64,000 nucleotides of DNA from Brachynemurus nebulosus (Eukaryota; Arthropoda; Insecta; Neuroptera; Myrmeleontidae): contig JAPWDM010000001.1 of the NCBI GenBank assembly GCA_035578155.1, forward strand, positions 14,672,725 through 14,736,724, in the 5' to 3' direction. This document shows positions 1-12,375 of the stretch, piece by piece. The notes below the pieces were generated by a model. That model was not told the DNA's origin. It saw only the letters and a program-made list of their open reading frames with translations, and made no database searches. A program made the position numbers and the translations under genes. How positions within the stretch are numbered: the first letter of the stretch is position 1; each line of letters starts with the position of its first letter.

Positions 1-300
1 ACATGATTCAAAGTCAAATTTTAGGAAAACGGCTTGCCGTGTATTTTTTTCTGGCATGGCATTTTGTTGCTTATTATATTAATAATAACCAGCGAAAATT
101 TTAACCAGATCCTATGCGTGGTTTTCTGGGAATTGACGGCCAAAAAATTTTTTTGTGTAAATAAGCGTCTCGACCAGCCGTGTATTTTCTGCTGGCATGG
201 CGTTTTGTTGCTCATTATATTAACAATAACCAGCGAAAATTTCAACTAGATCCTATGCGTGATTTTTTAGCAACTGACTGCAAAAAAATTTTTTATTTAC
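1..300. repeat. tandem repeat, period about 141 bp, two copies at the window edge
   Basis: The block starting GCCGTGTATT at 36 recurs at 177, with shared GGCATGGC, TTTTGTTGCT, AATAACCAGCGAAAATTT and GATCCTATGCGTG. The first copy is preceded by similar sequence, so an array may continue left of the window. Small open frames here on both strands are by-products of the repeat. Confidence 0.8.
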
Positions 301-1660
301 AAAAACCAATGACAATTGGAAATTTTTATTTTTAAAAATTCTGCTCGTTTTTTAAGTGCGCTCTAGCGGCGTAGCGGTTGGTCATAAAAAGAATTGTTAT
401 GTAGAAAATTTGTAGGAAATTTTGTCTACTTTAATTTTGCGAAGAACAACATTTTCGAGAAAATGCATATTTACCAAGATTAAAGTTAAAAACCTAAAAA
501 GTTAACAAAAATTTTACTTTTTGCGCAAAACAATCAATGTTCCGGGCAAAATATCTACCAGAAAACCTCAAATTCGTCTTCAGCGACCCATAAAACATAA
601 AGAATAAAGATTTTTAGGACTGTGATTAAACTTGCCGCTAACTGGCTCTTTTTTTAAATAAATTAACTAGCCTAAAGAAATGTTAAATAAAATATGTACA
701 AATTAATTCAATGAATTATGCATAATTATATGTAAAAAAAAGTTTAACTGTTTTAGCACTCACTTTTAATGGGTGGAATTTACTTTTTTTAAATGGTTGA
801 ATTTTCAGTGTAGACTCCTGAATTCTTTCGGAACTGGAACAGTTTCAATTAAAATTTCCGAACGCTTACTTCGACTGCATCCTGTATTCACTATTTACGT
901 TTTTACGGGTACTATGTTTACCTATATGTTCCTACATACATACATGTTGTAAATACAATGTTGTATGTAGGTACATCTGTACATAAACGCGTATATAAAA
1001 CAAATAAAATTAAACGGCTTTTTTTTCTACCAAATAATATAATAGTAGTGAGCGTATTGAGAGTGCTGTACTTTGTTTGATCCCACATCACATTTATTAC
1101 GATAAATTTAATAAACTTTTTTATTTAATAGATTTTTCCATTTTATGAAAAATAATATTTACTTGTAACTGCATCTGACAGTTATTGATAGTTTTTTAAT
1201 AACATGAATTGGGGATATTTTATAATATCGTTCCATTTCAGCCGAAAATCGAATAAAGACAGCGTGTGTACATAGGTAGACGCTCCGGATACCTATACGT
1301 TTTGCTCCTGAACAGAATATCAAATATCATATTGTTGACATGTGTATTTATTTACAATATTCTATATATATATTGATGGACATAAACATTGTAGAGAAAT
1401 CAATTTGTCAATGCAATTAATAATTTTTTATAATAAATTGGTTTTATTGTTTTCCTATCGTCAGATTTTATTATTGTCGTTGTCTACAATCGCATAACAT
1501 ACGCCAAATTAACAAAATGACATTTTCAATTTGAGATCAATTGTGTGACATTAGAATGAGAACAAAAATCATCAGAAACATAACTATTGTAAACTATTAA
1601 ATTATATCCAGTATGTATCAAATGAGTAAATTTGTTAAATTGTAATCAAAGAAAGAAAAA
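301..1660. other. AT-rich non-coding stretch
   Basis: No exon, RNA gene or clear transposon end was recognised. A short palindrome around a TACATACATGTTGTA motif lies at about 940-985. Confidence 0.5.
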
Positions 1661-1875
1661 CAAGTTTGGTTAAGTGCGAGAGTATGATTCGAGCATGTAG
1701 GGTTCCATATAAAAGGTATTAAAAATAAACACATTAATGAAAATTACTAGTAACTCATGTACACTTTTTTTTAAACTCATTAATAAAAGAAATAGAACCC
1801 TGTAAAGGGGTGAAATGAAAACCATTTTTTTCTAAATATTTTCCAAACGTTTTTGAATAATGCATTGATATTTAA

Positions 1876-3322
1876 AGAAGGGGTTTTGATAAGGCGCTTT
1901 ATCGGCCCCCTGAATGAAATTATATATTTTTATATTTTTTTATAATGTTAAGGATGTAAGTTTTTTTAAAAATAATCATAATTTTTTGCATTATTTGATT
2001 GGACTTTTATAAAAATAATTCCTAATCTTGGCGTGTTTTGCAAAAATACACTATTTTTGTAGTTTTAGTGACATTTATTTAATTCTTCTTCATAAAGCTC
2101 AAGCGAGTAACAAAAAAATTTTCATATATACGATGCAAAAGTGCATAAACTACAATATAAATGAAAATTTTTTTGTTACATGATTGCGCTCTATCAAAAA
2201 TAATTAAATACCGTAAAACCGTCTAGACCCGGAGAGGGGGTCTAGACCTGGACACTTTGCACCAATCTTCAAAGTAAGTAGTTTATACATTAACCTGCTA
2301 CAATAAACATTTGTTCTTGACGTCATTAGAGAGAGAAAAACATCCTCTAAACAACTGTACCAATAAAAAATACGGATTTCAACTTTTACTATCTCATTTT
2401 ACAGGATTACTCTATTCTCCAGTTTTTCAAAGAAATAAAATGTGTGTCTAACTTAGACATGTAATTTTCGTCAAAATTGTCATATTGTTTTAATTTTGAT
2501 ATGTATGTGTTCAGAATTTTATCGCGCATCATTTAATGATGTTTGAAGTTATATTCGACGTATATATAAAAAAATACATGCTATATACATATATCCGTTT
2601 AGACCCGGACACATCAGTTTATTACATTATGGCCGCAATTCGCACTGGCTGTAACTTCCACTAGCCATACGTTATATTCCCGCCAGAATTACGCGGTTTA
2701 TGCCTCCTTCTGGTGTCATATCGCATGTTTACTTCATAGAGAGGCATACTATGTAATGACTCCTCTCCCTTCCCACAAAATGTTTTGAAACCTCTGACAA
2801 GGTCAAAGACATTAGACGATATAAAACACTGTCCTAACCCCGACGGGAGAGGTTAGTTTGCATGTTATTACAGTATTTAAGTAAGTGTCCGGGTCAAGAC
2901 GGATTTGGGGTGTAGACCCGGACACTTACTAATAATTTTTTATTTTTTTTATTTTTACTTATAATGAAACAAATGGGTCAGGGATGTAACAAAAAATATA
3001 CGCTCTTTCTAATAGCGATACTTTTATTGGTGATATCTATGAAGGAAACATGTATAAACATAAAATTATATCAAAAAATGTAAAAAAGTGTCCGGGTCTA
3101 GACGGTTTTACGGTAACACAAGAACTACAAAAATAGCGTATTTTTGTGTATTTTTGTAAAACAAGCCAAATTTAACAATTATTTTCATAGAAGTTCAGTC
3201 AAATAACACAAAATAAAATATATAGTATATAATATAAATATAAAAATAAATTCGATCATAAACTTCAAACAATTTCATTCAGAGAAGCCGATAAAAAGGC
3301 CTTATCGAAACCCCTCCTTTAT
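1876..3322. mobile_element. foldback element, arms about 200-300 bp, interrupted
   Basis: Left arm 1876-2208 starts AAAGAAGGGGTTTTGATAAG. The right arm ends CTTATCGAAACCCCTCCTTT at 3322. Inner arm segments also pair (CACTATTTTTGTAGTTTT near 2050 against CTACAAAAATAGCG near 3125). The loop is filled by the TA-flanked element at 2211-3113. No coding capacity. Confidence 0.65.
2211..3113. mobile_element. TA-target inverted-repeat element (pogo/mariner-like MITE)
   Basis: Terminal inverted repeats CCGTAAAACCGTCTAGACCC and its complement at 3094-3113, flanked by TA on both sides (2209-2210 and 3114-3115). The motif TAGACCCGGACAC recurs internally near 2600 and 2920. No transposase frame remains. 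Confidence 0.75.
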
Positions 3323-4287
3323 GTTAACACTTATTCCACCACTTATAATCAAGGGGTCATTTTGGGTGGTAAGTATCACATCTTTTCTTTTTTTAATTTG
3401 AAATTGTTTAAACAAAATTCTCAACAATATGATTCTCCTGACAATTCCATGCAAAAAAGGTATACTTGTTATATTTCGATAAATAATACCATTTTCGAGT
3501 AATTTAGGATACAATATCTATTTCCAAATTATCTACTAATCATAAGTGATTGAATAATTGATACCACAAATTTAATTATCCTAATGTCCATACGCACCCC
3601 TAAAATATAAATCCATTACTCAATCACCTCTCTACATTCCACCAAGTTCGGTAGGTTATCTTCACTGATCGAGAAAATGTTGCAAAACCATTTCATATGA
3701 TGTCTCACTTGATTTTATTATCGCACTTCTAAATTTCACTCCCTACCCCATTTCGAACCCAATTTCGGGCCTCATTTTAAATAAGAATAAAAATGTTTCT
3801 GGTATCCCGTCGCCAGGAATAGATACGGGAAAACGACTTCTACTAGTGTGACAAATTTCAAACCAATATCAATAGCAATTAACGAGAAATGGTTGTGACG
3901 CATATATGAACGCACATGAAAGTCTCACCAGGAGGGTATTTTTTTTGTACCTTTTAGGTACGAAGCCCTAAAAATTGTGGGTTATTGGTAATACTTTGCG
4001 AAAAATATTATTTGATACGTAATATATTTCAGCCTCTTCAAAACTAAATTGGAATTAGCCTATTAGCAATTGATGAATTTTTAGAAATCGTACTGTTGTC
4101 TCCTTTACATATCTCTTAAATAGTCAGTGCAAAAGAATCTTGAAAATTATTAAAACAAATTGATTTTGGACTTTGACCGACCAAAACTGTTTTGTTTTGC
4201 TATAAATGTTTCAGGTTAAATTTACCAGCTCTACCACCGTTACATTATTACCATTACAGTTTAATAATAAATCCTATTCAGCAGGTA

Positions 4288-4422
4288 AATAGTATATTGT
4301 GCAATAAGTGCGGGAAATTGTCGATTGCCCACGAAAGCGAAGTTGAGCGCACGAACGTAGTGAGTGCGCTCATTCGCTTGAGTAGGGCAATCGACAATCC
4401 CGCACGAGTTGCACATACTATT
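4288..4422. repeat. palindromic MITE-like hairpin
   Basis: AATAGTAT plus GTGCGGGAAATTGTCGATTG on the left pairs with CAATCGACAATCCCGCAC plus ATACTATT on the right. The centre is a second perfect pairing (AGCGAAGTTGAGCGCAC against GTGCGCTCATTCGCTT). A neighbouring foldback at about 4690-4767 (TGCGGGAAGAGTAC / GTACTTCTCCCGCA) may belong to the same insertion. Confidence 0.65.
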
Positions 4423-4851
4423 TTTTATTACGAATTTCACATACTTTTTTCTATTATTATCACAATTTTTGACATTTTTATTACTTTTTAAAATAATATT
4501 TTTAAGTGTTCGTCATTTTTTTCTGAATTAATTATCGTTTAAATTACTTTGTTGGTGGTTTCTATAGAAATAATTATGAAATATTTATTAAATGAAAAAT
4601 TAAGAGGCGGCTTTGCGTGTTTTGATTAAATTTTGCGTGTTTTATTGTCAATTTGCGGGTGGAAAGTTACTTTCCACACGCAAAAAAGTATGCGGGAAGA
4701 GTACAGTGGGCAAACAGCTATTTTGCGTACAGAAATGTGTGCGCCAAGTTAGTACTTCTCCCGCATGAGTAATAAAAAATTAATAATAGTAGGGGAGAGA
4801 TGTGTCAGGTGTAACAAGGGGTCTATTGTAACTGGACCATTGTAAGGGGTC

Positions 4852-4860
4852 CATATATAC

Positions 4861-4955
<95 letters not shown>

Positions 4956-5010
4956 AATTTTAGTGAATATCATTTTCGGATTCTGGGAACCTCAAAACAT
5001 ATTTCTGTTT
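4852..5010. repeat. (AT)n microsatellite in a dispersed repeat fragment
   Basis: About 90 bp of alternating AT is followed by AAATTTTAGTGAATAT and an ATTCTGGGAACCTCAAAACA segment that recurs, inverted, beside the microsatellite at 8085. A truncated member of the family also seen at 7962-8300 and 60340-60700. Confidence 0.7.
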
Positions 5011-5982
5011 AAACTTTTCAAATTTTTTTTACAGAAATTGAAAGGACTAGGTAAATTACGTAAAAAATGTTGAACCATTCCTCTAGGTTAATTACTTTTC
5101 GAGGAAACCTAGGAAATATGTCATCTCCATTTCACTCGAAAATACGAATTCATAATTAGGACTTTAAGGGCATATATTCTAGGAATAATAAACTATCGAC
5201 TTAAGCAAAAATAAAAAAATAAAAAATTTTGAAAGCACTACACCAAGTTACCCCCTTAATCAATTGTGAATATTTTGGAAATGGTTTCATATTTCTCTCT
5301 AGATTTGATTTCTTAAGATATCCATAGAGACTTCGACTAAAATTGTGTGAAAGTTCAGGTTATTAATTAGTACTAAATTGTACAAATTCTTTTATTGGTT
5401 ACTATTGACACACCTTTCCTCTACCGACGCGACGTACATTATTCATACCAAATCGGTTCAAGTTCGGACGAATAATAGTAACATTTTGTTTCAAGTATTA
5501 TTAGTAATAATTTGCGTGACTGAAATTTCATTTATTGGAAAGAGGACTAATTTATGGATAACTAGGTTAATGTTATGTGTAATGTAATGACTGAATATAT
5601 AAATTTAATATTGTAAATATTTAATGTCTTGTAATAAAGGGGCAATGTTATAATTTGTATTGATCAAGCCACGTCACATAAATTATGTACCCAATCATTA
5701 TTAATTTTATTTTTGTTATACATAGGTACTTGTTATAGATATATGTAGATAGATAATTTATACTTACATACATGTTTTATTAAATACTATCTATAGTATT
5801 TATTTATTCATTACCACGCAGTATACACACACACCCCCACACAACGCAATTGTGGATGTGTGTGGTTGCAAGAGCATAAGTATATATTTAGTGTACACAA
5901 TATAATTAAATTAATAAACGAGTTCAAAATTTACCACAGCATAGGGGTTCGATTAAATTTGGAAATGTACTGTAATCACTCA
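5011..5982. other. non-coding stretch
   Basis: AT-rich sequence without a supported gene. The short plus-strand frame at 5378-5587 has no recognisable protein features. Confidence 0.5.
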
Positions 5983-7401
5983 CAAAGAAAGGTTCTGAAC
6001 TGTCAATTCGCAATTTTGATGAAAATTTTTTAAGCAAAGAAATTTTTGACCCCAACCACATCTCACAACAGCTGGTTCTCCACAAATATGACATTTCGGT
6101 TCAGTATCTACATCGGTTTTTAAAAATATATATATTCGACGGGATTAACGAAGTAATTTCGTCTTTGTTCTATGTATCCGCTCTTGTACTAGGCGTATTT
6201 AAATGTATCTCTAAAGCAAGGTGATGAGAACTGATTATGTGCTAGGGATTGTACTTTTATGATATTATTCCTAAAATGTAGATCAATATCACAATCTGAT
6301 ATGAGAATTAAATCAATGTTCGAATGAAATTCTTCCAAAGCTATATACATCTAATGGTTATAAAAACGCGTTCGTCTTAGGAGGTATGCTTAATATTTTT
6401 ACTTCTCTATCTTTAGGTATGATATTTTTCACAACAGCCGGGTACTGACCACTCCACGAGTCAAATAATAATAAACATATTTTATCTGTTTGTGGTAAAT
6501 ATATATTTTGAAACCGCTCTTTAAAATGCTCTGTTGTTAATTTGCCTGATTTAGATGTCAAAACATATACATCCTTTACTTTAAATAATAACTGCTGAAC
6601 TCTAGGACACAGTTGCCCGGTATGTTCTTTTAAAACTAAAAATAATGGAGAAAGTAATTGACCCTCGGCTGAAATTGTTGGCTGTATAGTATAACTGTGT
6701 GTTGTTGCTGATAGAAATTGAATAACTTTTTCGACTTTTGTAGCACCCTTTTCCCAAACTATATGCAATAATATTCTTGCATGACTTAACAAAATCAAAT
6801 TTTAACATCACTTGTATAAAATATAAAGTTTTAGTCAGACATCAACAAGTATAATTTGATATATTTTTGCCAATTATTAATTACAAGACAATTTACTTGC
6901 TGAAAACCTTATAGAAATATTTTTATTTTGCTGATTGTCAGTAAAATTACGATTGGCAACTCAAATTAGCTGTCCAGCTTTGAGATTTTAGACTTTAAAT
7001 TACATTTTTGAGCAAAAATAGGTAAAATAGTATTTTTCATGTAGTTTTCATATATGCTATTCAAATTCTAATATACTAAAGCATATCCACCCTATTTCAA
7101 AATTTACCCCCAATTTTACCTGAACAGCCCCTCCAGTAGGTCCGACCGTGTATCCATACACATCAGTAGAAAGCTCTCTAAAAATGAAGTGTTTTGTCAA
7201 TTTAAAGTTTTTTTTTTATCTGCCGTCGTTTTCAAGTTATCAAGCAAAATTAAAATTTCACCCTAATTTTGAGAAGTGATTTCACCCCTTAAATGGCGAC
7301 GGTGGCAGATAAAAAAAATACGGGTCTGTTATTTTTGCTTGTACTACACATATACCAAGTTTCATCAAAATTGCGAATTGACAGTTCAAAACCTTTCCTT
7401 G
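5983..7401. mobile_element. inverted-repeat DNA transposon carrying a DDE transposase relic
   Basis: Left end CAAAGAAAGGTTCTGAACTG, right end CAGTTCAAAACCTTTCCTTG, flanked by TCA on both sides (5980-5982 and 7402-7404). About 40 bp of terminal inverted repeat includes AATTCGCAATTTTGATGAAA. The interior holds the transposase fragment at 6358-6811. The right half from about 6830 is repeated in inverse orientation at 19588-20154. The 3-bp duplication and terminal CAA(A/G)G relate it to the foldbacks at 13614 and 50944. Confidence 0.7.
6358..6811 (-). pseudogene. DDE superfamily transposase fragment
   Basis: A 146-residue minus-strand frame (ATG at 6796-6798) contains SATTHSYTIQPTISAEGQLL, SPLFLVLKE, TSKSGKLTTEHFKERF and LLLFDSWSGQYP. 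The LLFDSWSG block looks like the second catalytic aspartate region of pogo/Tigger-like DDE transposases. The fold is truncated: the DNA-binding domain, the first aspartate region and everything after PPKTNAF are missing, and a stop follows at 6358-6360. It lies inside the inverted repeats of the 5983-7401 element and is its likely former transposase. The exact superfamily is uncertain. Confidence 0.7.
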
Positions 7402-7961
7402 TCAGTGTCATTCGGCATCCTGCATAACTCGGCAATACTTAGGAGAAGTAGGTGGAGATTGATCATTTTTCGCCCTCTGTAAATGTAAGGACAGACCGTG
7501 ACGAGCGCCCGTCACATTTTCTGCGCGTCCTATTGCACGAACAATTCAATAAATGTATTTAAATGTACGTATTCGAACCAATACGGTCTGCTTTTTACGG
7601 GAAAGTTGACGGGCAACCTGTCTACGGGCATCTTACAAACTGTCAAGTGTATAATAAAATAATAACAAAAAAAAAAATATGACAATCGCCACCACTGACA
7701 ATCGCTCCCAACTAAAAAAGTGCGACAATCGGCACCAACCCATAAATTTGTTTATACTTGGCTGTATGACTCATTATATTTGACCAGATGTTAATCACCA
7801 CCAGTGACAATCATCACCAGTATATTAGCTGAATGCCGGATTTTTCCGAACATGGAAATTTGCGAACAGCGGAATTTTGCGAACAGTTATGATTTTTATT
7901 ACCTGAGATTGACCGGGTAAAATTACCTACATATTTGAATAGCGGAGCGAACACTTAGTTT

Positions 7962-8300
<339 letters not shown>

Positions 8301-10842
8301 TCGGGCGTTTTTTGCCAAAAAACTACGTTTTCTGTCAGAATTAAACAACTTTTTAAATTTTTTTTATACCATTTAAAAAACGAGAAAAATTAATATAGGA
8401 CATGTTTTTGAATTTTTACTTTACGTAAATTAATTCCAGAGAAAAATTAAGAAATTTGTTAGAAATGGATTAAAAAATTTCCAAAGGGATATTTGTTGTC
8501 TTTTTTTATTATATGGACAAACTATCTCCATTTCAATTTTTAAAATGGTACGTTTTCAAAAAGGAAGCTTTTTGAGTGATATGTAATGAAAAAAATTTTT
8601 TAAGCAAGGCAATCGACGATATACATTTGTTCCACTCCCTCACCCAGGATCCATACGTGTTTCTATGTAATGTTATTTTTTTTTAAAAACTCCCAGTTTT
8701 GTCTTTTTATGTCATGATAATTTGAAAAGTATTATGTAGGCATTTCCACAATATATAAATCGTAAAGTGTAAGGAATATTTTATGTAATATTCCTTATGT
8801 AATTTAATTCATTTTTTGTAGGTATTTTTAAATATCACTAAAATTTGCTGAAAATATAACTTCCGTTTAAATTTCTTTTTTATTTTATTATTAAGTTGAA
8901 AAAATATTGACGGATTTTTTATTTTATTGTGTAAAGGACACATTATGTATTTTGACACATAAGTAATAAAAATATCTTAGATAACTATGATTTTCAATTA
9001 GTACAGATACGTAGAGTATTCTAAGAAAATTTTATAACATTAAATTTTTCAATAAAAATTTATAAGTATTAATTACATTACATTTAGATTGCATTCAAAT
9101 ATTAAATAGGTAATTATGTTGATAAATTTAATATGTAAATAAATCATTAATTTATAACAATTAAATTTAAAATATGAATTTGGCAGAAATTTGAAAATTT
9201 GAATTGTTTTGTTCGTTTATACTGTTTATTTGAATCTGACACAGGGGTTTGGCTTATTTGAATTTTGTTTATGGTGAGTGACATAATAATTAAATGAAAT
9301 AAATTTTTATTCAAATAAGACAAATATGAGATTGAAAATAGTAGCAGCAAAGAATATTCTAATCTGTCGTATAATTAAAAATTAAAGTGAGATTTAAACT
9401 GTGCAACTATAAGTGCTGCATGTTTACAAACGTCTCAAATAGGTCAATCTCCTCATGAAATTAGTGGTGTATTTGAAAAAAATGGTAAAATTTTGTCAAT
9501 AACTTGCTCCTGTAAAGCTGTTACTGTACTGTTCTAGGTAAGGAAATAACTTAAAGAAACTGTATTAAGTAATATCTTTTCAATATTTTTTTTTAACAGA
9601 ATTGATATTTTCAGATATAACATAAGTATGCTTTTCTGTACCGAAACGGTCAAGATCAGTGTAAACAGCTAGGTACATATCTATCAACTTGGATATCTAT
9701 CAACTTCAAGGAGTAATAATTTTGTTCTTTCGTCAGTGCATTTTATTTGTACCTATTTATTTATTAAAATGCAAATCGGTTTTGTAAAAGCAGATAGTAC
9801 GAATCTGCTAAAAATTGATTCAATGATGTTTGCAAAGTTCTTTGCATCTAACTCAGATTTCTGTTCTGCCGGATTCCGGAATGTTAAAACATCTTTGTAA
9901 GTACTACTTGTTATATTATACTGTTGTTCTATGTAAGTGTCGGGTATACCTAATTAGTAAAACAATAATATTGGAAAGTGTTAGGTTATGTTTTATTCCC
10001 GATGTTACTGCCAAATTAAGACTTTATTGTTTTTGTTCACAGATCTACAAGAGAATCGTACGGTGAGGATGCTATTGGGTGCGTGGATGGTTGGATCTTC
10101 AAGCAAAGGTTGGATCTTCAATGAAAATAACAACCACGAAGGACATGATAAAAAAGAAGCTAAAAACTGATGAAGGTAAAAGTATTGATACAGTGACAAG
10201 TGTGGTGGAAGATTTTTTGACAGAATCAAAAAAAAAAAGAAATTACTACATGTCTGTACTTTAATACATGAAAATGATTTTATTTGCAAAAAAATTAATA
10301 TGTTCTCATTAAATTACCTATTATATAGTAAAAAAAAAGCAATGATTGTGATGAATTTTTGAAACAAATACCGTAGAGCGGGATAAATTGGGACAGGCGT
10401 GTGAATAGGGACGAAACGAAAAATGTTATTCATGAACTTAATTTACAAATACTAAAAGTAAATGCGAACATATATCTTACTTAAATTATAGTATAATTAT
10501 TATTTTTTCGGGTAACAATAGTGACTAAGCTTAAAAATATTAAAAATTATTTATTTTTAATATTTAAATATTAATAATACTAAAAAATATTAAAAATTGA
10601 GTTTCGATTGACGTCTTCAAACAGTGCTATTTTTTGTTCCTTAAAACTTTATCTAAAAATTATTTATTTCGGTGCTCTTACACATATGAATAAATTGTTG
10701 TTTAATCGAAAATTTAATTATTTTAGAACATATCTGAAAAAAAGACTGCAGGCTTTTAGTTGTTTTTATTTTTTAAGAGGAAATAAAGAGTACTTGAGAA
10801 CTGGAGTTAATTTTACACATCATTGTGGTAAAATTTTAACTA
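8301..10842. other. AT-rich non-coding stretch
   Basis: No supported gene. Short overlapping frames around 9830-10290 have no recognisable features. A CCGTAGAGCGGGATAAATTG motif at about 10371 looks like a lone TA-element terminus. Confidence 0.45.
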
Positions 10843-11017
10843 AGTAACTGTGTAAAATTAACACAAAATGTATGTTCTTTTGTGTGTTAAATCATTGACA
10901 CAAATCTTGTGTAAAGATTTGACACATATGCTTTGTGTTAAAATAACACAAAAAATTGAGTGGACCGTTCTGGACATATGAAATGTATTAACTTTAACAC
11001 AAATTTTTTCACTGTGT
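10843..11017. mobile_element. end fragment of a TA-target element
   Basis: About 165 bp nearly identical to 31853-32017 in the same orientation (AATCATTGACACAAATCTTG, TGACACATATGCTTTGTG), ending AACACAAATTTTTTCACTGTG then TA. The left end of the element is missing. Confidence 0.75.
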
Positions 11018-11083
11018 ACCAACATTTTTAAAACAAATTATAATAATTTTTTTTTTAAATATTGTAAACAGAAGTCAAATATA

Positions 11084-11421
11084 CACTAGTGATCTGATTG
11101 AGAGAAAGAAAAATGCGTATGTATTAGTCACACGGGTATAAGAAAAAAACATTACAATTCTTTTATATAAACAAATTATTATATTTGTATTAAGGGCGTA
11201 ATTTTAATAACTCTTATAATTTTTGTTGAATTTCGATAAAATTTCGTTCTAAATCATCGTAAAATATTATCGAAATTCACCAAAAATTATAAGAGTTATT
11301 AAAATTACACCCTTTATACATATATAATGATTTGTTTACATAAAAGAATTGTAATGTTTTTTTTTATATCCGTGTGACTAATACATACACATTTTTCGTT
11401 CTTTCAGTCAGATCACTAGTG
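11084..11421. mobile_element. palindromic MITE, TA target
   Basis: CACTAGTGATCTGATTGA at the left pairs with TCAGTCAGATCACTAGTG at the right. TA flanks both ends (11082-11083 and 11422-11423). The arms pair almost throughout, including AATTATAAGAGTTATTAAAA, around a short centre near 11250. No coding capacity; transcription would give a long hairpin. Confidence 0.85.
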
Positions 11422-11751
11422 TAATTAAAATTTAAATAATAGACAAATTTGACAATAATAATGGTGTACTTATTATTTTAAAAAGGTGTAAAAATAGGTC
11501 AGTTGAAATACGATCGCTATTTAAACAAAATATCACAAAAGTTAAGATATAATGTTGTTGGTTTGGTCAAAGACGTATGTGTTGATGATGACAAATACTG
11601 TTTAATGCATAAACGTTAAACGTAGATATTATTTCCTGCAATGTACAGCTCTGGTCCATGTCACCTGCGTAAAATTATTAGAATTATGGGTCTAACTTTT
11701 TAATATTCCGAAGTTCTGTACGAAATAAGTTATTTATAATGATTAGATATA

Positions 11752-11927
11752 ATAATAAAGTTTTTCCCCTTAACGACCCACAAAAAATAAAAATATAAAA
11801 TATTCCCTAGACCGGTTTCGACTACTTTTGTAGTCCTTTTCAGTAGCATAAACAATAAATAACCATAAATATAAAAATCAGAAAAATAATAAAACTAGAA
11901 AATATAAATATAGAAAATCATTTATAT
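11752..11927 (-). repeat. downstream direct repeat (pseudo-LTR) of the Penelope-like element
   Basis: Shares long near-identical blocks with 16439-16612 (AATAAAGTTTTTC, CTAGACCGGTTTCGACTACT, ATATAAAAATCAGAAA). It is followed inside by A-rich low-complexity sequence to about 12260. Confidence 0.85.
11803..11849 (-). ncRNA. degenerate hammerhead ribozyme motif
   Basis: Minus strand: GCTA-CTGAAAA-stem II (GACTAC/GTAGTC)-GAA-ACCGGT-C-TAG. The hammerhead core position equivalent to G8 is A here (CTGAAAA instead of CTGANGA), and one stem I pair present in the other copy is lost. Likely inactive. Confidence 0.6.
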
Positions 11928-12375
11928 ATTTATGTCCTTCGTTAAAATACCTATATAACCTAATTCCATCGTTAAAATACCTATATAAATATAAAATAAT
12001 AATAATAATAAATAACCAATAAATATAAAAAAATAAAATAGAAATAGAAATATATAAATATAAAAATAAAAACAGCAATAAAATAGAAGTAAAAATATAT
12101 GAAAAACAACAATAAAAGTAAAATGAAAATAAAATGAAATAAAAGTAGAAATATATAAAAATAAAAAACTAAAAAACAACAATAAAAATAAAAATAAATA
12201 TAAGATTAAAAATATGTAAATGTAAAAATAAAAACAACATTAAAAATAAAATTAAAATGAAGATACCATATCCAGAACAAGCCAGATCTCCTCTTGATTT
12301 CAAACCGCCAAAACCCAGTTTAACCTCAAAAACACAATATTTGCATAAACGTCACTTGGATGATAGCAGTGAGTT

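Larger units (their letters stand above)
1665..3975. mobile_element. degenerate dispersed element with two nested insertions
   Basis: The left end has GGTTAAGTGCGAGAGTATGA followed by GTAGGGTTCC. The right end has GTACCTTTTAGGTACGAAGC then CCTAAAAAT. These resemble the two ends of a repeat widespread in insect genomes (tail of the GTACGGAACCCTAAAAA type). The interior is interrupted by the foldback at 1876-3322, itself interrupted at 2211-3113. Boundaries are approximate. Confidence 0.45.

Noticed and set aside
4749..4973. IYIYIY open frames over (AT)n tracts (also at 7962-8210 and 60344-60775)
   Set aside because: Direct translation of microsatellites; no gene features.
11878..12182. Tyr/Phe/Ile-rich frames resembling membrane proteins
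   Set aside because: Low-complexity AAATA-type sequence inside the Penelope-like element; no start context or conserved motif.
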